Source: Sporocytophaga sp. (GTDB lineage Bacteria; Bacteroidota; Bacteroidia; Cytophagales; Cytophagaceae). From it: DNA of 64,000 bases. The DNA lies in assembly GCA_024707265.1 (NCBI GenBank), contig JANQAB010000003.1:744001-808000 (forward strand), read 5' to 3'. The notes beneath the pieces are model-generated. The model had not been told where the DNA came from, searched no databases, and worked only from the letters and a program-made list of their open reading frames with translations. Made by a program: the position numbers and the translations under genes. Below, in pieces: positions 44,874-54,244 of this stretch. Positions within the stretch are counted from its first letter, which is position 1. Every line of letters begins with the position of its first letter.

Positions 44874-45188
44874 TCAATTATCGCTTAAAACAATATTTTG
44901 TAATTCCTGTCTTTTCAATACCATTTCATTCAACTCAGGATGCTCTATCAGGTAATTGGCAATGTAAGAACAGGATGTTTTAATTTTTAAGTTATTCTTT
45001 TTAGCAAACTTCACTACATGTTCTATCACTTTTTTAGCGATGCCTTTGCCCCTCAGATTCTGGGGAACAAATAAAACACGCAGGTCGATTATGCCGTCAA
45101 ATCTCTCGTATTTAAGTGTTGCGCTGCGGCCAGCTATATCTATGTAAAACTTTTTATACTGCTGATCATGATTAATTTTAAGCGTCAT
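44874..45188 (-). CDS. GNAT-like acetyltransferase (YidJ/Acetyltransf_CG type)
   Basis: From the ATG at 45188 this is a 104-aa short GNAT protein. It has LRVLFVPQNLRGKGIAKKVI, the acetyl-CoA loop with the NLRGKGIA pyrophosphate-binding turn, and the SCSYIANYLIEHPE end. The family is the small Acetyltransf_CG group of uncertain substrate. A strong AAGGAGG lies five bases before this ATG, unusual in Bacteroidetes, and decides the start over an upstream TTG. Confidence 0.85.
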   Translation of the reverse strand: MTLKINHDQQYKKFYIDIAGRSATLKYERFDGIIDLRVLFVPQNLRGKGIAKKVIEHVVKFAKKNNLKIKTSCSYIANYLIEHPELNEMVLKRQELQNIVLSDN

Positions 45189-45344
45189 CTCATCCTCCTT
45201 TTTCAATTTTTTCAAAAAACGTATATAACTATTTAACCCTCCGAAAAGTCAAATTGTTATACACGTTAATATCTAGGAAACAAAGGATTTTGAGAATTTC
45301 GTTCAATTAAGTACAACTTTCCATTACCCGATGCAAATGGCTGT

Positions 45345-46908
45345 CTAAAGCTTAAATTTGGCTATGGAAGAAGATTTTCCCAATAAGCCTTTTTTTACCA
45401 ACCAACACGATATTAGATTCATCCAGAAAGAGCGTATAATCCCTTACAAGAACCAGTTTATCCTGATTAGGCAGTACTATATTTTTTACAACCTTACCAG
45501 ACTTCCTGTCGAATGAAATCATATTAATAGAGTGAGGAGCTGCATCCATTCCTTCAGTTGAGGCATACAGGATCCGGATATGATCTTTAGGAGAATTATC
45601 AAGAACAAATGAAATTGTATTCAAACCATCATTCGCAGGATACACCTGATTTTTTGCCAGGTAATTACTCCATTGTTTATCACCATCTTTATTGAAAGAA
45701 AAAAGGATGATTCCCTCCGCCTGCACGTGACCAAGTAATTCAACATTATGAGATTTATCAAATGCATCTTTCTTTATATGAGGATATCCATCTGCATAAA
45801 GATCTCTTTTTTCAAGGGCCATCATGACTGATTTATCAGCATTAACGATAAAGTGAGTAAGATCGTAATCCATCCAGTTCTCCTCACCTTTCAGGCCTTT
45901 ATTCTTCTTCCGCTCCTTTGATATTGTATTTTTCATCTCATCCGTCAACTCTTCATAGACAATCATATCAATGCTCTTCTGGGTAAAATTACATTTTGTA
46001 TATTTCACACCTGTTAGTTTCTCCTGAGAAAGTTCCAGATTGGCGATATAGATACCATCATCCTGAAAGGATATATGAAAATCATCTTTCTGATGATTTG
46101 AACCGGGAAACTCTATAATGTCAAAATCTTTGCTTTCTAAGCTATATCTGATAAAATTAACCTTTCCATAGTTATTTACATTAATCAGATAGATCAATCC
46201 ATCATTATCTACATATATACCATTATTAACGAAGTCATTATCAATACCAACTTTTCCTCTTGACAATAGATTACATTGGTTGTCGTATACACTGACACTG
46301 GCAGTCAGATTTTTCTCTCCATAATTAAACACATAGGAAACAAACTTTTTATTGTCAGGGGAAAAGTGAACGTTATGCTTATATTCGAAGGGGGTGACGA
46401 AATTATGGTTAGCATGTTCGCAAACCACATCCAGGAAAGTTTCCTTCACTTTTCCCTTATGGGGGTGCATTTCCCATTCTCCTACATCATAAGCCTCCAG
46501 CTCTTTAGTCCATGTTCTTGAGCCATTTGAAATATCAAAACCATATGCTTCCATTCTGGTCTTTTTTTCTGTTTCATTATGAATGACGGAAAGTAAAACC
46601 AAATCTTTACCGTTATAGAAAAGATCTTTGTAATCTTCGTAAGCCTCAACATTGAGACTTACCTTCCATAATGAATTCAACTCATTGTTATATCTTTCAA
46701 GAGAAAATTCTGATTTCCCCGTCAGACTGCCTTTTACTTTGGCTAACGTAATAAAATCAGTATCTGAAATCCGGACAATATCATTTCTTCCGTCGGGCTC
46801 GGAGTATGGGCTTCCTAAGCCAAATTCCTTGTTTAACAAAAGGGTTTGCGAATGTAAAGCTGAAGTAGGTCCTAAAAACAGTACAAGGACAGTTAATAAA
46901 AATCTCAT
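45345..46908 (-). CDS. Secreted protein of unknown function (C-terminus shifted by one base)
   Basis: From the ATG at 46908 the protein begins with a signal peptide (RFLLTVLVLFLGPTSALHSQ). The rest, about 495 residues, is beta-rich with repeated hydrophobic strands, as in a propeller-like fold (FSLERYNNELNSLWKVSLNV, HFSPDNKKFVSYVFNYGEKN). I do not recognise the family. At the seven-T run 45390-45396 the given frame ends in KKRLIGKIFFHSQI. Removing one base gives KKGLLGKSSSIAKFKL and 520 aa, which looks more natural. It follows coaE on the same strand. Confidence 0.7.
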
Positions 46909-46931
46909 AGAATATCGGTTAAAATGGAGAC

Positions 46932-46939
46932 CAAATTTA
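46932..46939 (-). promoter_or_regulatory. Candidate -7 box for the secreted-protein gene
   Basis: On the minus strand TAAATTTG matches TAnnTTTG, 24 bases before the ATG. It lies in the short gap after coaE; no -33 TTG at the expected spacing. Confidence 0.35.
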
Positions 46940-46967
46940 ACCAATTCCTGTTTTTGAAAAAAAATAT

Positions 46968-47564
46968 TTAGGTTAGTTCTCCGTGAATCTTAATAACTTG
47001 TGGAATAATCAGATGAGCTTCATCATTCAGAATACTATAGTCCGCCAGCTTTTGTTTCTCGTCATCTTTCATTTGCCTTTCAAGAATAGCCTTAATGTCT
47101 TCCTGTGTCCTGAACGGGTCCCTTTTTATTATTCTCCTTATTCGAAGATTTTCGGGAGACAATACCAGAATCGTTTTATCGAGATCCTTGTAAGAACCTG
47201 CCTCAAAAAGTAATGCAGCTTCTTTAAGCGTATATGGAACGTTTGTTTGAGATAAATGCCAGTCTGCATAATCTTTCCCCACTGCAGGATGAACTAAAGC
47301 ATTGAGCTGTTCCAGTAAAGCAGGATTATGAAAAGCTTTTGATGAGATCAATGACCTGTTAAGTTTTCCTGCGGAATATGCTTCCTTTCCAAAAAGCGCG
47401 GATATACCGTGAATCACTTCACTGTTATTTTCCATCAGCCATTTCGCTCTGTCATCTGCATAATAAACTGGTATGCCCAACACTGAAAACACCCTGCTGA
47501 CAGTTGTTTTACCACTGCCAATGCCACCAGTAATTCCAATCTTCAAAATCTGCTTATTCTTCAT
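46968..47564 (-). CDS. coaE: Dephospho-CoA kinase
   Basis: CoaE phosphorylates dephospho-CoA, the last step of coenzyme A synthesis. From the ATG at 47564 the 198-aa protein has a P-loop (GGIGSGKT, residues 13-20) and the LVHPAVGKDYADW and LLFEAGSYKDLDKTILVLS segments. It overlaps the end of the cdaR-like gene by 11 bases. The order yajC-cdaR-coaE is widely kept in Bacteroidetes. Confidence 0.95.
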   Translation of the reverse strand: MKNKQILKIGITGGIGSGKTTVSRVFSVLGIPVYYADDRAKWLMENNSEVIHGISALFGKEAYSAGKLNRSLISSKAFHNPALLEQLNALVHPAVGKDYADWHLSQTNVPYTLKEAALLFEAGSYKDLDKTILVLSPENLRIRRIIKRDPFRTQEDIKAILERQMKDDEKQKLADYSILNDEAHLIIPQVIKIHGELT

Positions 47565-48490
47565 CACTTACTTTAATGAAAGCGGGGGTAAAATAATAGC
47601 TGTAAACAAAAGATGGTTTCTTAATCAGTTTTACTTTAATAGTCTTGTCCCGATTCACATTATGGTAATCTACTACCACCTTGAAATCTTCTTCCTTTGC
47701 CTGGTTTCTGGAATTTTTATTAACAAAGTAAGACAAGATGACAGTTTTTTCAGATAACTTTTTTTCCTTCAGGGAAATTCACTTTTTGAACCGAAAGGAC
47801 AATATTTTCTTTGTGCACTTTCTCTACTTCAAATTTGACTTTAACCTTAGGTACGCTCAGAACAATATCAGGAGAGTAAGAAGTTTCAGTCTTTATATCC
47901 TCATCAAAGGAAGAGGAGATATTCGTCTGAGGGATAAATAGGTTTAAAGTATCGGGAAAGTCCTTTACCTGTGAATAGCCCCCCCGGACAGTGAGTGTAT
48001 CGGGAAAAATCTTGACTGGCCCGACAATCATGTAACCTGGAGCCATAGAAATTTTTGAAGTGTCAGCAGCTATTATAACTTTCTTCTTTCTGAGTTTTTC
48101 GAATGGCAGATACAAAGAATCGGTTAATACATAATTTACCCTAAGGTCATCCAGTTGCTGTTTCACAATTTGGTAAAGCTGCTCGGAAGACATGTATTTC
48201 TTCTTAGGCACCCGATTGATTTCAATGTGAATTGGGGCGGTTTTATACCAAAATGTTTTCCTAAAAAAATTCCATCCATAACCAGAAGCATTGATTCTGA
48301 TTTTGGATGGAAGTTTTTCGACAGCTACCAGCTTATCTTCCGGATAGTCGAATATTATTGGGTAAGTAATATTGGAAGTATAATCATCATTCATAGCATT
48401 TAAAAACCAGAATGTAGTGGCAGCTACAATACATAGTATTACTGCCCTCCAGTCTGCTTTGATACCCAATATGAACTTACCTTTACTCAA
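47554..48490 (-). CDS. YbbR/CdaR-like membrane-anchored protein (frame broken once)
   Basis: This protein has one N-terminal membrane helix (WRAVILCIVAATTFWFLNAM) and then YbbR-type repeats (VAVEKLPSKIRINASGYGWN, YMIVGPVKIFPDTLTVRG). In Firmicutes, CdaR regulates a diadenylate cyclase; the Bacteroidetes role is less clear. The frame breaks at the seven-T run 47759-47765. Removing one base joins VNFPEGKK to LSEKTVILSYFVNKNSRNQA and gives 311 aa, ending in FIKVSDEE. The downstream piece is therefore the C-terminus, not a separate small gene. The start is a TTG three bases after yajC. Confidence 0.85.
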
Positions 48491-48495
48491 TCGGA

Positions 48496-48822
48496 TTAAG
48501 ATTTGGCAGCAGGAGTCTGAGTTCTTTTAGTTGCCTCAGCAGAAATTGCTGATTTTTCAAATTTAAGTCTCACACCTTTATCTACTTCCAGAATGATAGT
48601 ATCGTCGCTTTCTACACTGGAAACTTTTCCATGAAGACCTCCAATTGTAACGACATCATCACCCTTCTTAACGCTTTCTCTGAATTCCTTTTGTTCTTTT
48701 GTCTTTTTCTGTTGTGGTCTGATCATAAAGAAATAGAATACCACAATGATAACACCGAAAAAAACAAGGGATACCCACTGATCTCCTCCTTGTTGCGCCT
48801 GCAATAAAATGTTTAGGTTCAT
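48496..48822 (-). CDS. yajC: Preprotein translocase accessory subunit YajC
   Basis: YajC associates with SecDF at the inner membrane. The 108-aa protein has one transmembrane helix (VSLVFFGVIIVVFYFFMIRP) followed by QQKKTKEQKEFRESVKKGDD and GGLHGKVSSVE, the standard pattern. It lies between DUF1573 and cdaR genes. Confidence 0.95.
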   Translation of the reverse strand: MNLNILLQAQQGGDQWVSLVFFGVIIVVFYFFMIRPQQKKTKEQKEFRESVKKGDDVVTIGGLHGKVSSVESDDTIILEVDKGVRLKFEKSAISAEATKRTQTPAAKS

Positions 48823-48851
48823 AATTTAATTAGTAATGTAATATTTAGATT

Positions 48852-49358
48852 TTATTGGTTTTTATAAGGGCCTGACAGATTCTTTTTTGTAATTACTTCC
48901 GCCTCTATTTCCAGCTTTGTTTCTGCAGGCTCAGTGTTGGCAAATACTGTTACTGTTTTGCTGATTTTTCCTTCTTTTCCTGAGCTATTGTATTTCACTT
49001 CCAGCTTTCCTTCCTGCCCTGGCTGTACAGGCTCTTTAGTCCATTCAGGAATGGTACACCCACAGGAAGCCTTGGCATCTCTGATAATAAGAGGAGCTGT
49101 TCCTGTATTTTTGAAAGTAAAAGTATGTTCTACAATTTCTCCTTCGTTGATTTTACCGAAATTGTGGCTACTTTCAGCAAAGGTTATCTGAGTTGCAGCA
49201 AGTTCTTCTTCCTCTTTCACATCTGCAGAATCTCCTGTGGTAGATGATTCAGTTGATTCAGAAGTTCCGGTTGATTCCTCACCTTTCTTTTCGCATGCAG
49301 AAAGCATCAACGCTCCTGCAAGACTCAAAGAAAATATTAGTTTAAAAGCGCGTTTCAT
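48852..49358 (-). CDS. DUF1573 lipoprotein
   Basis: This 168-aa lipoprotein (Cys 22 in MLSAC) has a Ser/Thr/Glu-rich spacer (STGTSESTESSTTGDSADVK) and an immunoglobulin-like DUF1573 domain. The domain has SHNFGKINEGEIVEHTFTFK, NTGTAPLIIRDAKASCGCT and PVQPGQEGKLEVKYNSSGKE. The GxI...SCGC signature is strong. The family is common in Bacteroidetes next to yajC and nusB; function unknown. Confidence 0.92.
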   Translation of the reverse strand: MKRAFKLIFSLSLAGALMLSACEKKGEESTGTSESTESSTTGDSADVKEEEELAATQITFAESSHNFGKINEGEIVEHTFTFKNTGTAPLIIRDAKASCGCTIPEWTKEPVQPGQEGKLEVKYNSSGKEGKISKTVTVFANTEPAETKLEIEAEVITKKNLSGPYKNQ

Positions 49359-49385
49359 ATATAGGTGTTGGTTAATTAAAATGTA

Positions 49386-50387
49386 TTAAAGCTTCTTTAT
49401 AACATTTTTTGTAAACTCTTTGGTTGAAGCCTTTCCTCCAAGATCACCAGTACATTCATCTTTGACAGAAAGCGTCAGATCAAGAGCTTTATCAATTTTT
49501 TTTGCAATTGCGTGCTCTCCCATATGCTCAAGCATCATTACAGAAGATTTAAGGATAGCTGTAGGATTTGCAATACCTTTACCTGCAATATCCGGAGCCG
49601 AGCCATGAACAGCTTCAAATATTGAAGCTTCCTTTCCGATATTTGCTCCGGCAACAATTCCCAAACCACCGACAAGGCCGGCACAAAGATCCGAAAGTAT
49701 ATCACCGAAAAGATTGGTTGTAACGATCACATCAAACCTTTCTGGTCTGACAACCAGCTGCATGCACATGTTATCGATAATAATTTCGTCTTTCTGGATA
49801 TCGGGATATTGTTTGGCAATTTCTTCGCCTGCCTGAAGGAAGAGCGCTCCAGCTTGTTTAAGGATATTTGCTTTATGTACCAGAGTAACCTTTTTGCGGC
49901 CGTTGTTTTTAGCATACTCAAATGCCTCTTTAACAATCTGGTAACACCCAACTTTAGTTACACGAGCTATTGAATCTGCAATACCCAGGCGTTCGTCGTA
50001 ATATTCCAACCCGGAATAAAGTCCTTCTGTATTTTCTCTTACAATGACCAGGTCTACGTTTGAGAATTTAGTAACCAGGCCTGGAATATTTTTGCAAGGT
50101 CTTAAATTGGCATAAAGATCAAACAGCTGGCGGAGCTGCACATTGATACTTTTAAACCCCTTGCCTACCGGAGTTGAGATCGGTCCTTTCAAACCGACTT
50201 TATTCTTTTTTAAAGAAGCTATCAACTCATCTGGTATAAGTTTTCCGCCCTTGTCGACAGAAATTTGGCCAGCGTTTATTTCCTCCCAATCGATCGGAGC
50301 GCCGGCTGCACTGAAAATTTCCTTAATGGATTCAACAATCTCCGGGCCTATTCCATCGCCCGGAATTAGAGTAACCAGCTTCTTCAT
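49386..50387 (-). CDS. NAD-dependent isocitrate dehydrogenase (isopropylmalate dehydrogenase family)
   Basis: This 333-aa enzyme of the beta-decarboxylating dehydrogenase family oxidises isocitrate to 2-oxoglutarate in the TCA cycle. It has IPGDGIGPEIVESI, the RENTEGLYSGLEY substrate loop and the metal-binding TTNLFGDILSDLCAGLVG. GSAPDIAGKGIANPTA is the cofactor region. The short length and loop sequence favour NAD-IDH; homoisocitrate or isopropylmalate dehydrogenase is less likely. It lies between ytxH and DUF1573. Confidence 0.85.
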   Translation of the reverse strand: MKKLVTLIPGDGIGPEIVESIKEIFSAAGAPIDWEEINAGQISVDKGGKLIPDELIASLKKNKVGLKGPISTPVGKGFKSINVQLRQLFDLYANLRPCKNIPGLVTKFSNVDLVIVRENTEGLYSGLEYYDERLGIADSIARVTKVGCYQIVKEAFEYAKNNGRKKVTLVHKANILKQAGALFLQAGEEIAKQYPDIQKDEIIIDNMCMQLVVRPERFDVIVTTNLFGDILSDLCAGLVGGLGIVAGANIGKEASIFEAVHGSAPDIAGKGIANPTAILKSSVMMLEHMGEHAIAKKIDKALDLTLSVKDECTGDLGGKASTKEFTKNVIKKL

Positions 50388-50418
50388 AATTCAAAAATTT
50401 AGGGACTTTATTTAAAAA

Positions 50419-50718
50419 TTACTTACGACCTTTTATCTGATCTATCAGGCTTTCCACATCTCCCAGAAGCTCCTCTGCTCTAACTTTTGTATCGTTGATT
50501 ACCTTTTGCCCTTCTGCTCTGGCTGCAGTATGAGGCAAATCTTTTTCTTCCATTAACTGAGCAATAAGTTCCTGAAGTTTGGTTTTATATTTATCAAGCT
50601 GAAAGCTTAATTTATCTCTGGTATTTTTTCCTTTATCAGGAGCGTAAAGGATACCAATGATTGCGCCTGCTGCAGCACCGGCCAGAAAAGCCAGGAAGGT
50701 TTTAGAACTTTTGCTCAT
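50419..50718 (-). CDS. YtxH-like membrane protein
   Basis: This 99-aa protein has a small-residue membrane helix (FLAFLAGAAAGAIIGILYAP) followed by DKGKNTRDKL and a long coiled-coil-prone tail. The helix-then-APxxGxxxR/T-K pattern is the YtxH signature. These proteins are associated with stress or envelope adaptation; function unproven. Confidence 0.85.
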   Translation of the reverse strand: MSKSSKTFLAFLAGAAAGAIIGILYAPDKGKNTRDKLSFQLDKYKTKLQELIAQLMEEKDLPHTAARAEGQKVINDTKVRAEELLGDVESLIDQIKGRK

Positions 50719-50759
50719 GTCAATATAAATTTATATTTATAACTTTTTAGTCTTTTCTA

Positions 50760-50968
50760 AAAGCTAAAAGCGGAAAGCGGAAAGATTTCATCCTAAATAC
50801 TTCAACTTAGCTTAGCCTACACCATTCATTCCAGTATTAGCTAATTGACCCACTTAAGGTGATAGCTTCTCGATTTAATGAATTTCCCGCTCTTAAAATA
50901 AAAGCCTGCCAGAGGACAGGGAGACGCCAGCATGGCGTCTCTACGATTAGCTTTCCTCTTTTAGCTTT
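50760..50968. repeat. Element with 19-bp terminal inverted repeats and an internal hairpin
   Basis: AAAGCTAAAAGCGGAAAGC (50760-50778) and the complement of 50950-50968 differ at one of 19 positions. Inside lies a perfect 9-bp hairpin, GAGACGCCA / TGGCGTCTC, at 50921-50941. No T tract follows, so it is not a normal terminator. Similar AAGCTnAAAG-rich sequence occurs after the stops at 26114 and 55544. The right arm abuts the nusB 3' end. A non-autonomous repeat element is likely. Confidence 0.55.
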
Positions 50969-50986
50969 AAGCTTATTACTTAAAAC

Positions 50987-52156
50987 TTATTTGTTGTCTA
51001 TCAAGCCTCTTCCGCTTTTCTTAATAACCCCTGATTTCACCAACTCTTCAGAGACTTTATCAAGTACACCGTTTACAAATTGTTTGCTTTTAGGTGTACT
51101 GTATTCTTTTGAAATTTCAATATACTCATTAATGGTTACTTTCACAGGAATACTCGGAAAATGTATCATTTCTCCGATGGCCAGTTTAAGGATAATTTTA
51201 TCTGTTGCTGCTAACCTTTCAATATCCCAGTTTTTAATCTTATCCTCAACAAGTTTCTCCAACTCCTCTTCACCAGCTACAGTTCTATCATAAAGTTCTC
51301 TGTAAAACTCCTGATCTTCCTCCCAGTTGCCTGAAATTTCCAATAGCTCAAAATCCTCCGGTTTGTCCTCTTCTATTTCCTTCAAGGTTTTAACTACCAG
51401 ACTTTTTATGATAGACTTATCTTCTGTCCAATAAATATCACCCTCTTCGAAGAACCCATCAACAATTTTACTTTTGAAAATCAGTGTTTTTAAAAGATAA
51501 AGAACAAACACTTTATCCGTTTCAAATTCAGAAGGTTTCATTAGATATTCCCGATATTCTTTATCCGGGCGGACAATATCCCTGTAAATACTTGCAATTT
51601 CCCCTTCTTTCCAGCTGATGTTCTTTTTGATCCTTGCAGCCTCAATATGTTTATTCAACGCTAAAGCTTCAACCAACTTGTTTTGTTTCAGTTTGATCTC
51701 ATTGAGAGCATCTTCCGGAGTAATGATAAATTTATTTTTATTCTTGTTAAAGTTAAATTCTGCCTCTTCTGCGATTTTATATGGCAACATCAGAAATTTG
51801 ATGTATCTCTCATAGATTGAATTTACATTTTCACCCAGCAATACTCTGAAATATTTGCGGTCTTTGTCGACCTGCTTCTTGAACTCACTTCTTGCATTCA
51901 GGACTGCAACTTTTACTTCAGGATCAGATTCAGTATCAATAACACTCTGATGTAAAAAACTTCTTTCGTATACCTTTTTGGCATGCTCCTTTTGTTTGTG
52001 CAGCTTTTCATAGTCTGGCCTTTCCGGGGCATTCAGATCCGGAGCAAATTTTTCATCCATGTAATCTTTTCCCAGCTCAAAATTTGACACTTCAGACTGA
52101 CTTAGTGCATAGAGCGTTTGCATCACTTTTACTCGTAATAGCCTCCTGTTTAACAT
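50987..52156 (-). CDS. nusB: Transcription antitermination factor NusB, long form
   Basis: NusB joins NusE (S10) in rRNA antitermination. The 389-aa protein is far longer than the 140-aa enteric form, as is usual in Bacteroidetes. The N-terminus keeps LNRRLLRVKVMQTLYAL. A long charged middle follows. The C-terminal NusB core is clear: ERLAATDKIILKLAIGEMIH, then VTINEYIEISKEYSTPKSKQ and FVNGVLDKV. It is the first gene of the minus-strand run that includes ytxH, isocitrate dehydrogenase, DUF1573, yajC and cdaR. Confidence 0.92.
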   Translation of the reverse strand: MLNRRLLRVKVMQTLYALSQSEVSNFELGKDYMDEKFAPDLNAPERPDYEKLHKQKEHAKKVYERSFLHQSVIDTESDPEVKVAVLNARSEFKKQVDKDRKYFRVLLGENVNSIYERYIKFLMLPYKIAEEAEFNFNKNKNKFIITPEDALNEIKLKQNKLVEALALNKHIEAARIKKNISWKEGEIASIYRDIVRPDKEYREYLMKPSEFETDKVFVLYLLKTLIFKSKIVDGFFEEGDIYWTEDKSIIKSLVVKTLKEIEEDKPEDFELLEISGNWEEDQEFYRELYDRTVAGEEELEKLVEDKIKNWDIERLAATDKIILKLAIGEMIHFPSIPVKVTINEYIEISKEYSTPKSKQFVNGVLDKVSEELVKSGVIKKSGRGLIDNK

Positions 52157-52241
52157 CGCAGAATTGTAAAGAACGTTTTTTGTATTTTTATTTTAAATTT
52201 CAGAATCTTCCGGACTTCAACTTTTTAAACTTTATTTAGTT

Positions 52242-52320
52242 TATCTTTGGGTCGAATACCTTCTTAAATCCTGGGAGCAATATTAGTTTTTTTTTTCACT
52301 CCTTTTCAATTTTAAGAAGG
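52242..52320 (+). promoter_or_regulatory. Candidate promoter and long-stem leader before an ABC exporter gene
   Basis: TATCTTTG (52242-52249) matches TAnnTTTG about 100 bases before the start. In the leader CCTTCTTAAA (52259-52268) pairs with TTTAAGAAGG (52311-52320) across a loop holding a T10 run. This may be a structured leader; no known riboswitch is recognised. Confidence 0.35.
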
Positions 52321-52351
52321 GGTGGATTTTAAAATTAAGTATTAATTCGTT

Positions 52352-54133
52352 GTGAAGGAGTTAAATTACCTCAATAAATATTTCTACAAGTACAGAACCC
52401 AATTTCTACTTGGACTCGGCTTTATAATTTTATCAAAAATTTTTGCTACCGTACCTGCTGTAATTGTTCGGTGGGCAATTAACTATGTTACTGAAAGTTA
52501 CAACAGGACCAGTACGAAAGGAATTGAAAAAATATTTTTTCAGACTGATGACTTTACCTATAACATAGCCATTGCCGGACTTGCCATTATAGGGATGGCA
52601 ATACTCAGCGGGCTTTTCCTTTATTTTCAGAGGCAGACTATAATAGGCACCTCAAGGCTTATCGAATTCGACCTCAAAAACGAAATTTATGAGCATTACC
52701 AGACTTTGCCCCTTAGTTTTTACAGAAAAAACAATACCGGAGACCTCTTGGCGAGAGTTTCAGAAGATGTAAGCAATGTGAGAATGTATTTAGGACCTGC
52801 AGTGATGTACATCCTGGATCTGATCGTACTTTTTGCGGTCACTGTTCCTATCATGTTTTTCGCAAATTCAAAACTTACATTATATGTATTGCTTCCGCTG
52901 CCAATTCTTGCGCTTTCTATATTTCTGATTGAAAACCTAATTGTTAAAAAATCTCTGGCTATACAAAAAGAGCTTTCCGCGCTTTCGACATACTCTCAGG
53001 AATCTTTTTCCGGAATAAGAGTGACTAAGTCATTTGTCAGGGAGAACAAAATTGCTCAGGGATTTGCAGATGCCAGTGAAATATACAAGGCTAAGTCTCT
53101 GGAACTTGCAAGGGTAAATGCATTCTTCTTCCCTGTTATTTTAGCCTTAATTGGTTTAAGTACAATCATGGTTTTATATGTGGGAGGTAATGAATTGATT
53201 GAAGGAAGATTACACTATGGTAATATTCCGGAATTCTTTTTGTACATCAACCGCCTGACCTGGCCAGTAGCTTCTCTTGGCTGGACGACCAGTCTGGTGC
53301 AGAAAGCTGAAGCCTCACAGGGTAGAATCAATGAATTCCTGAAAACAAAGACGGATATAGTTTCTCAGAAAAATTTCACCAAAAATCTTGAAGGAGAAGT
53401 TGAATTTGACAATGTTTCCCTTGTTTATCCTGATACCGGAATAACTGCCCTTAATGGTGTTTCCTTTAAAGTAAAGGCGGGAGAATCTCTAGCTATTATC
53501 GGAGGAACAGGCTCCGGTAAATCTACCATTGCCAATCTTATGGTAAGACTTTACGATAGTTCGCAAGGAAGCATCAAAATTGATAATGTTCCTATAAGGG
53601 ATTATGATATTCAATCCTTAAGAGCACAATGTGGATATGTCCCTCAGGATGTCTTTCTGTTTAGTGATTCCATCAGAAATAATATAGCATTTGGTTCGTT
53701 GTTCATAGGAGAAGATCAGGTCATAAAAGCTGCTAAAGATGCTGATCTGTACCACAACATTGTAGAGTTTCCAGACAAGTTTGATACTGTTCTGGGAGAA
53801 AGAGGAATTACCCTTTCTGGGGGACAAAAGCAAAGATTGTCCATTGCCAGAGCTATATCGAGGTCTCCTAAGATTTTGATTCTTGACGATTGTCTTTCTG
53901 CTGTTGATACAAAAACAGAAAACACTATTCTTAACAACCTTAAGAAAATCATGAAAGACAGAACCACCATCATCATTTCTCACAGGGCCTCTTCAGTGAA
54001 GCTTGCGGATCAGATAATTGTTCTGGAAAATGGTGAAGTTGCGGAAAGAGGCAACCATGAAAGTCTGATGAAGCTTAATGGAATTTATAAAACTTTATAT
54101 ACCAAACAGCTGGAAGAAGAAAATAAGGTTTAA
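52352..54133 (+). CDS. ABC exporter half, MdlA/BmrC-like, degenerate catalytic site
   Basis: This 593-aa half-transporter has a six-helix membrane domain and an ATPase domain. Walker A is GGTGSGKST near residue 383, and the signature LSGGQKQR near 487 is canonical. Walker B reads ILILDDCLSAVD: the usual catalytic glutamate is Asp. This is the hallmark of the degenerate partner in heterodimeric exporters such as BmrC/BmrD and MdlA/MdlB. The likely partner is the exporter at 56071-57841, encoded convergently. Starts at a GTG, VKELNYLNKYFYKY. Drug or lipid export is inferred. Confidence 0.88.
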   Translation: MKELNYLNKYFYKYRTQFLLGLGFIILSKIFATVPAVIVRWAINYVTESYNRTSTKGIEKIFFQTDDFTYNIAIAGLAIIGMAILSGLFLYFQRQTIIGTSRLIEFDLKNEIYEHYQTLPLSFYRKNNTGDLLARVSEDVSNVRMYLGPAVMYILDLIVLFAVTVPIMFFANSKLTLYVLLPLPILALSIFLIENLIVKKSLAIQKELSALSTYSQESFSGIRVTKSFVRENKIAQGFADASEIYKAKSLELARVNAFFFPVILALIGLSTIMVLYVGGNELIEGRLHYGNIPEFFLYINRLTWPVASLGWTTSLVQKAEASQGRINEFLKTKTDIVSQKNFTKNLEGEVEFDNVSLVYPDTGITALNGVSFKVKAGESLAIIGGTGSGKSTIANLMVRLYDSSQGSIKIDNVPIRDYDIQSLRAQCGYVPQDVFLFSDSIRNNIAFGSLFIGEDQVIKAAKDADLYHNIVEFPDKFDTVLGERGITLSGGQKQRLSIARAISRSPKILILDDCLSAVDTKTENTILNNLKKIMKDRTTIIISHRASSVKLADQIIVLENGEVAERGNHESLMKLNGIYKTLYTKQLEEENKV

Positions 54134-54154
54134 TGAATTACCCATTGCATAAAT

Positions 54155-54189
54155 AAAAAAGCTAAGCGTCATGAATGCTTAGCTTTTTT
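54155..54189. terminator. Bidirectional terminator between convergent genes
   Basis: A 13-bp stem (AAAAAAGCTAAGC, 54155-54167 with 54177-54189) has A and T tracts on the outer ends, so it serves the ABC gene and the convergent secreted-protein gene. Confidence 0.88.
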
Positions 54190-54244
54190 TATTATAGATA
54201 CAGCCAGTCTTAATATATTTTTTTCATGGCTGATAATAATAATC

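Noticed and set aside
47554..47736. A separate 60-aa gene upstream of coaE
   Set aside because: It is the C-terminus of the YbbR-like protein after repair of one homopolymer base.
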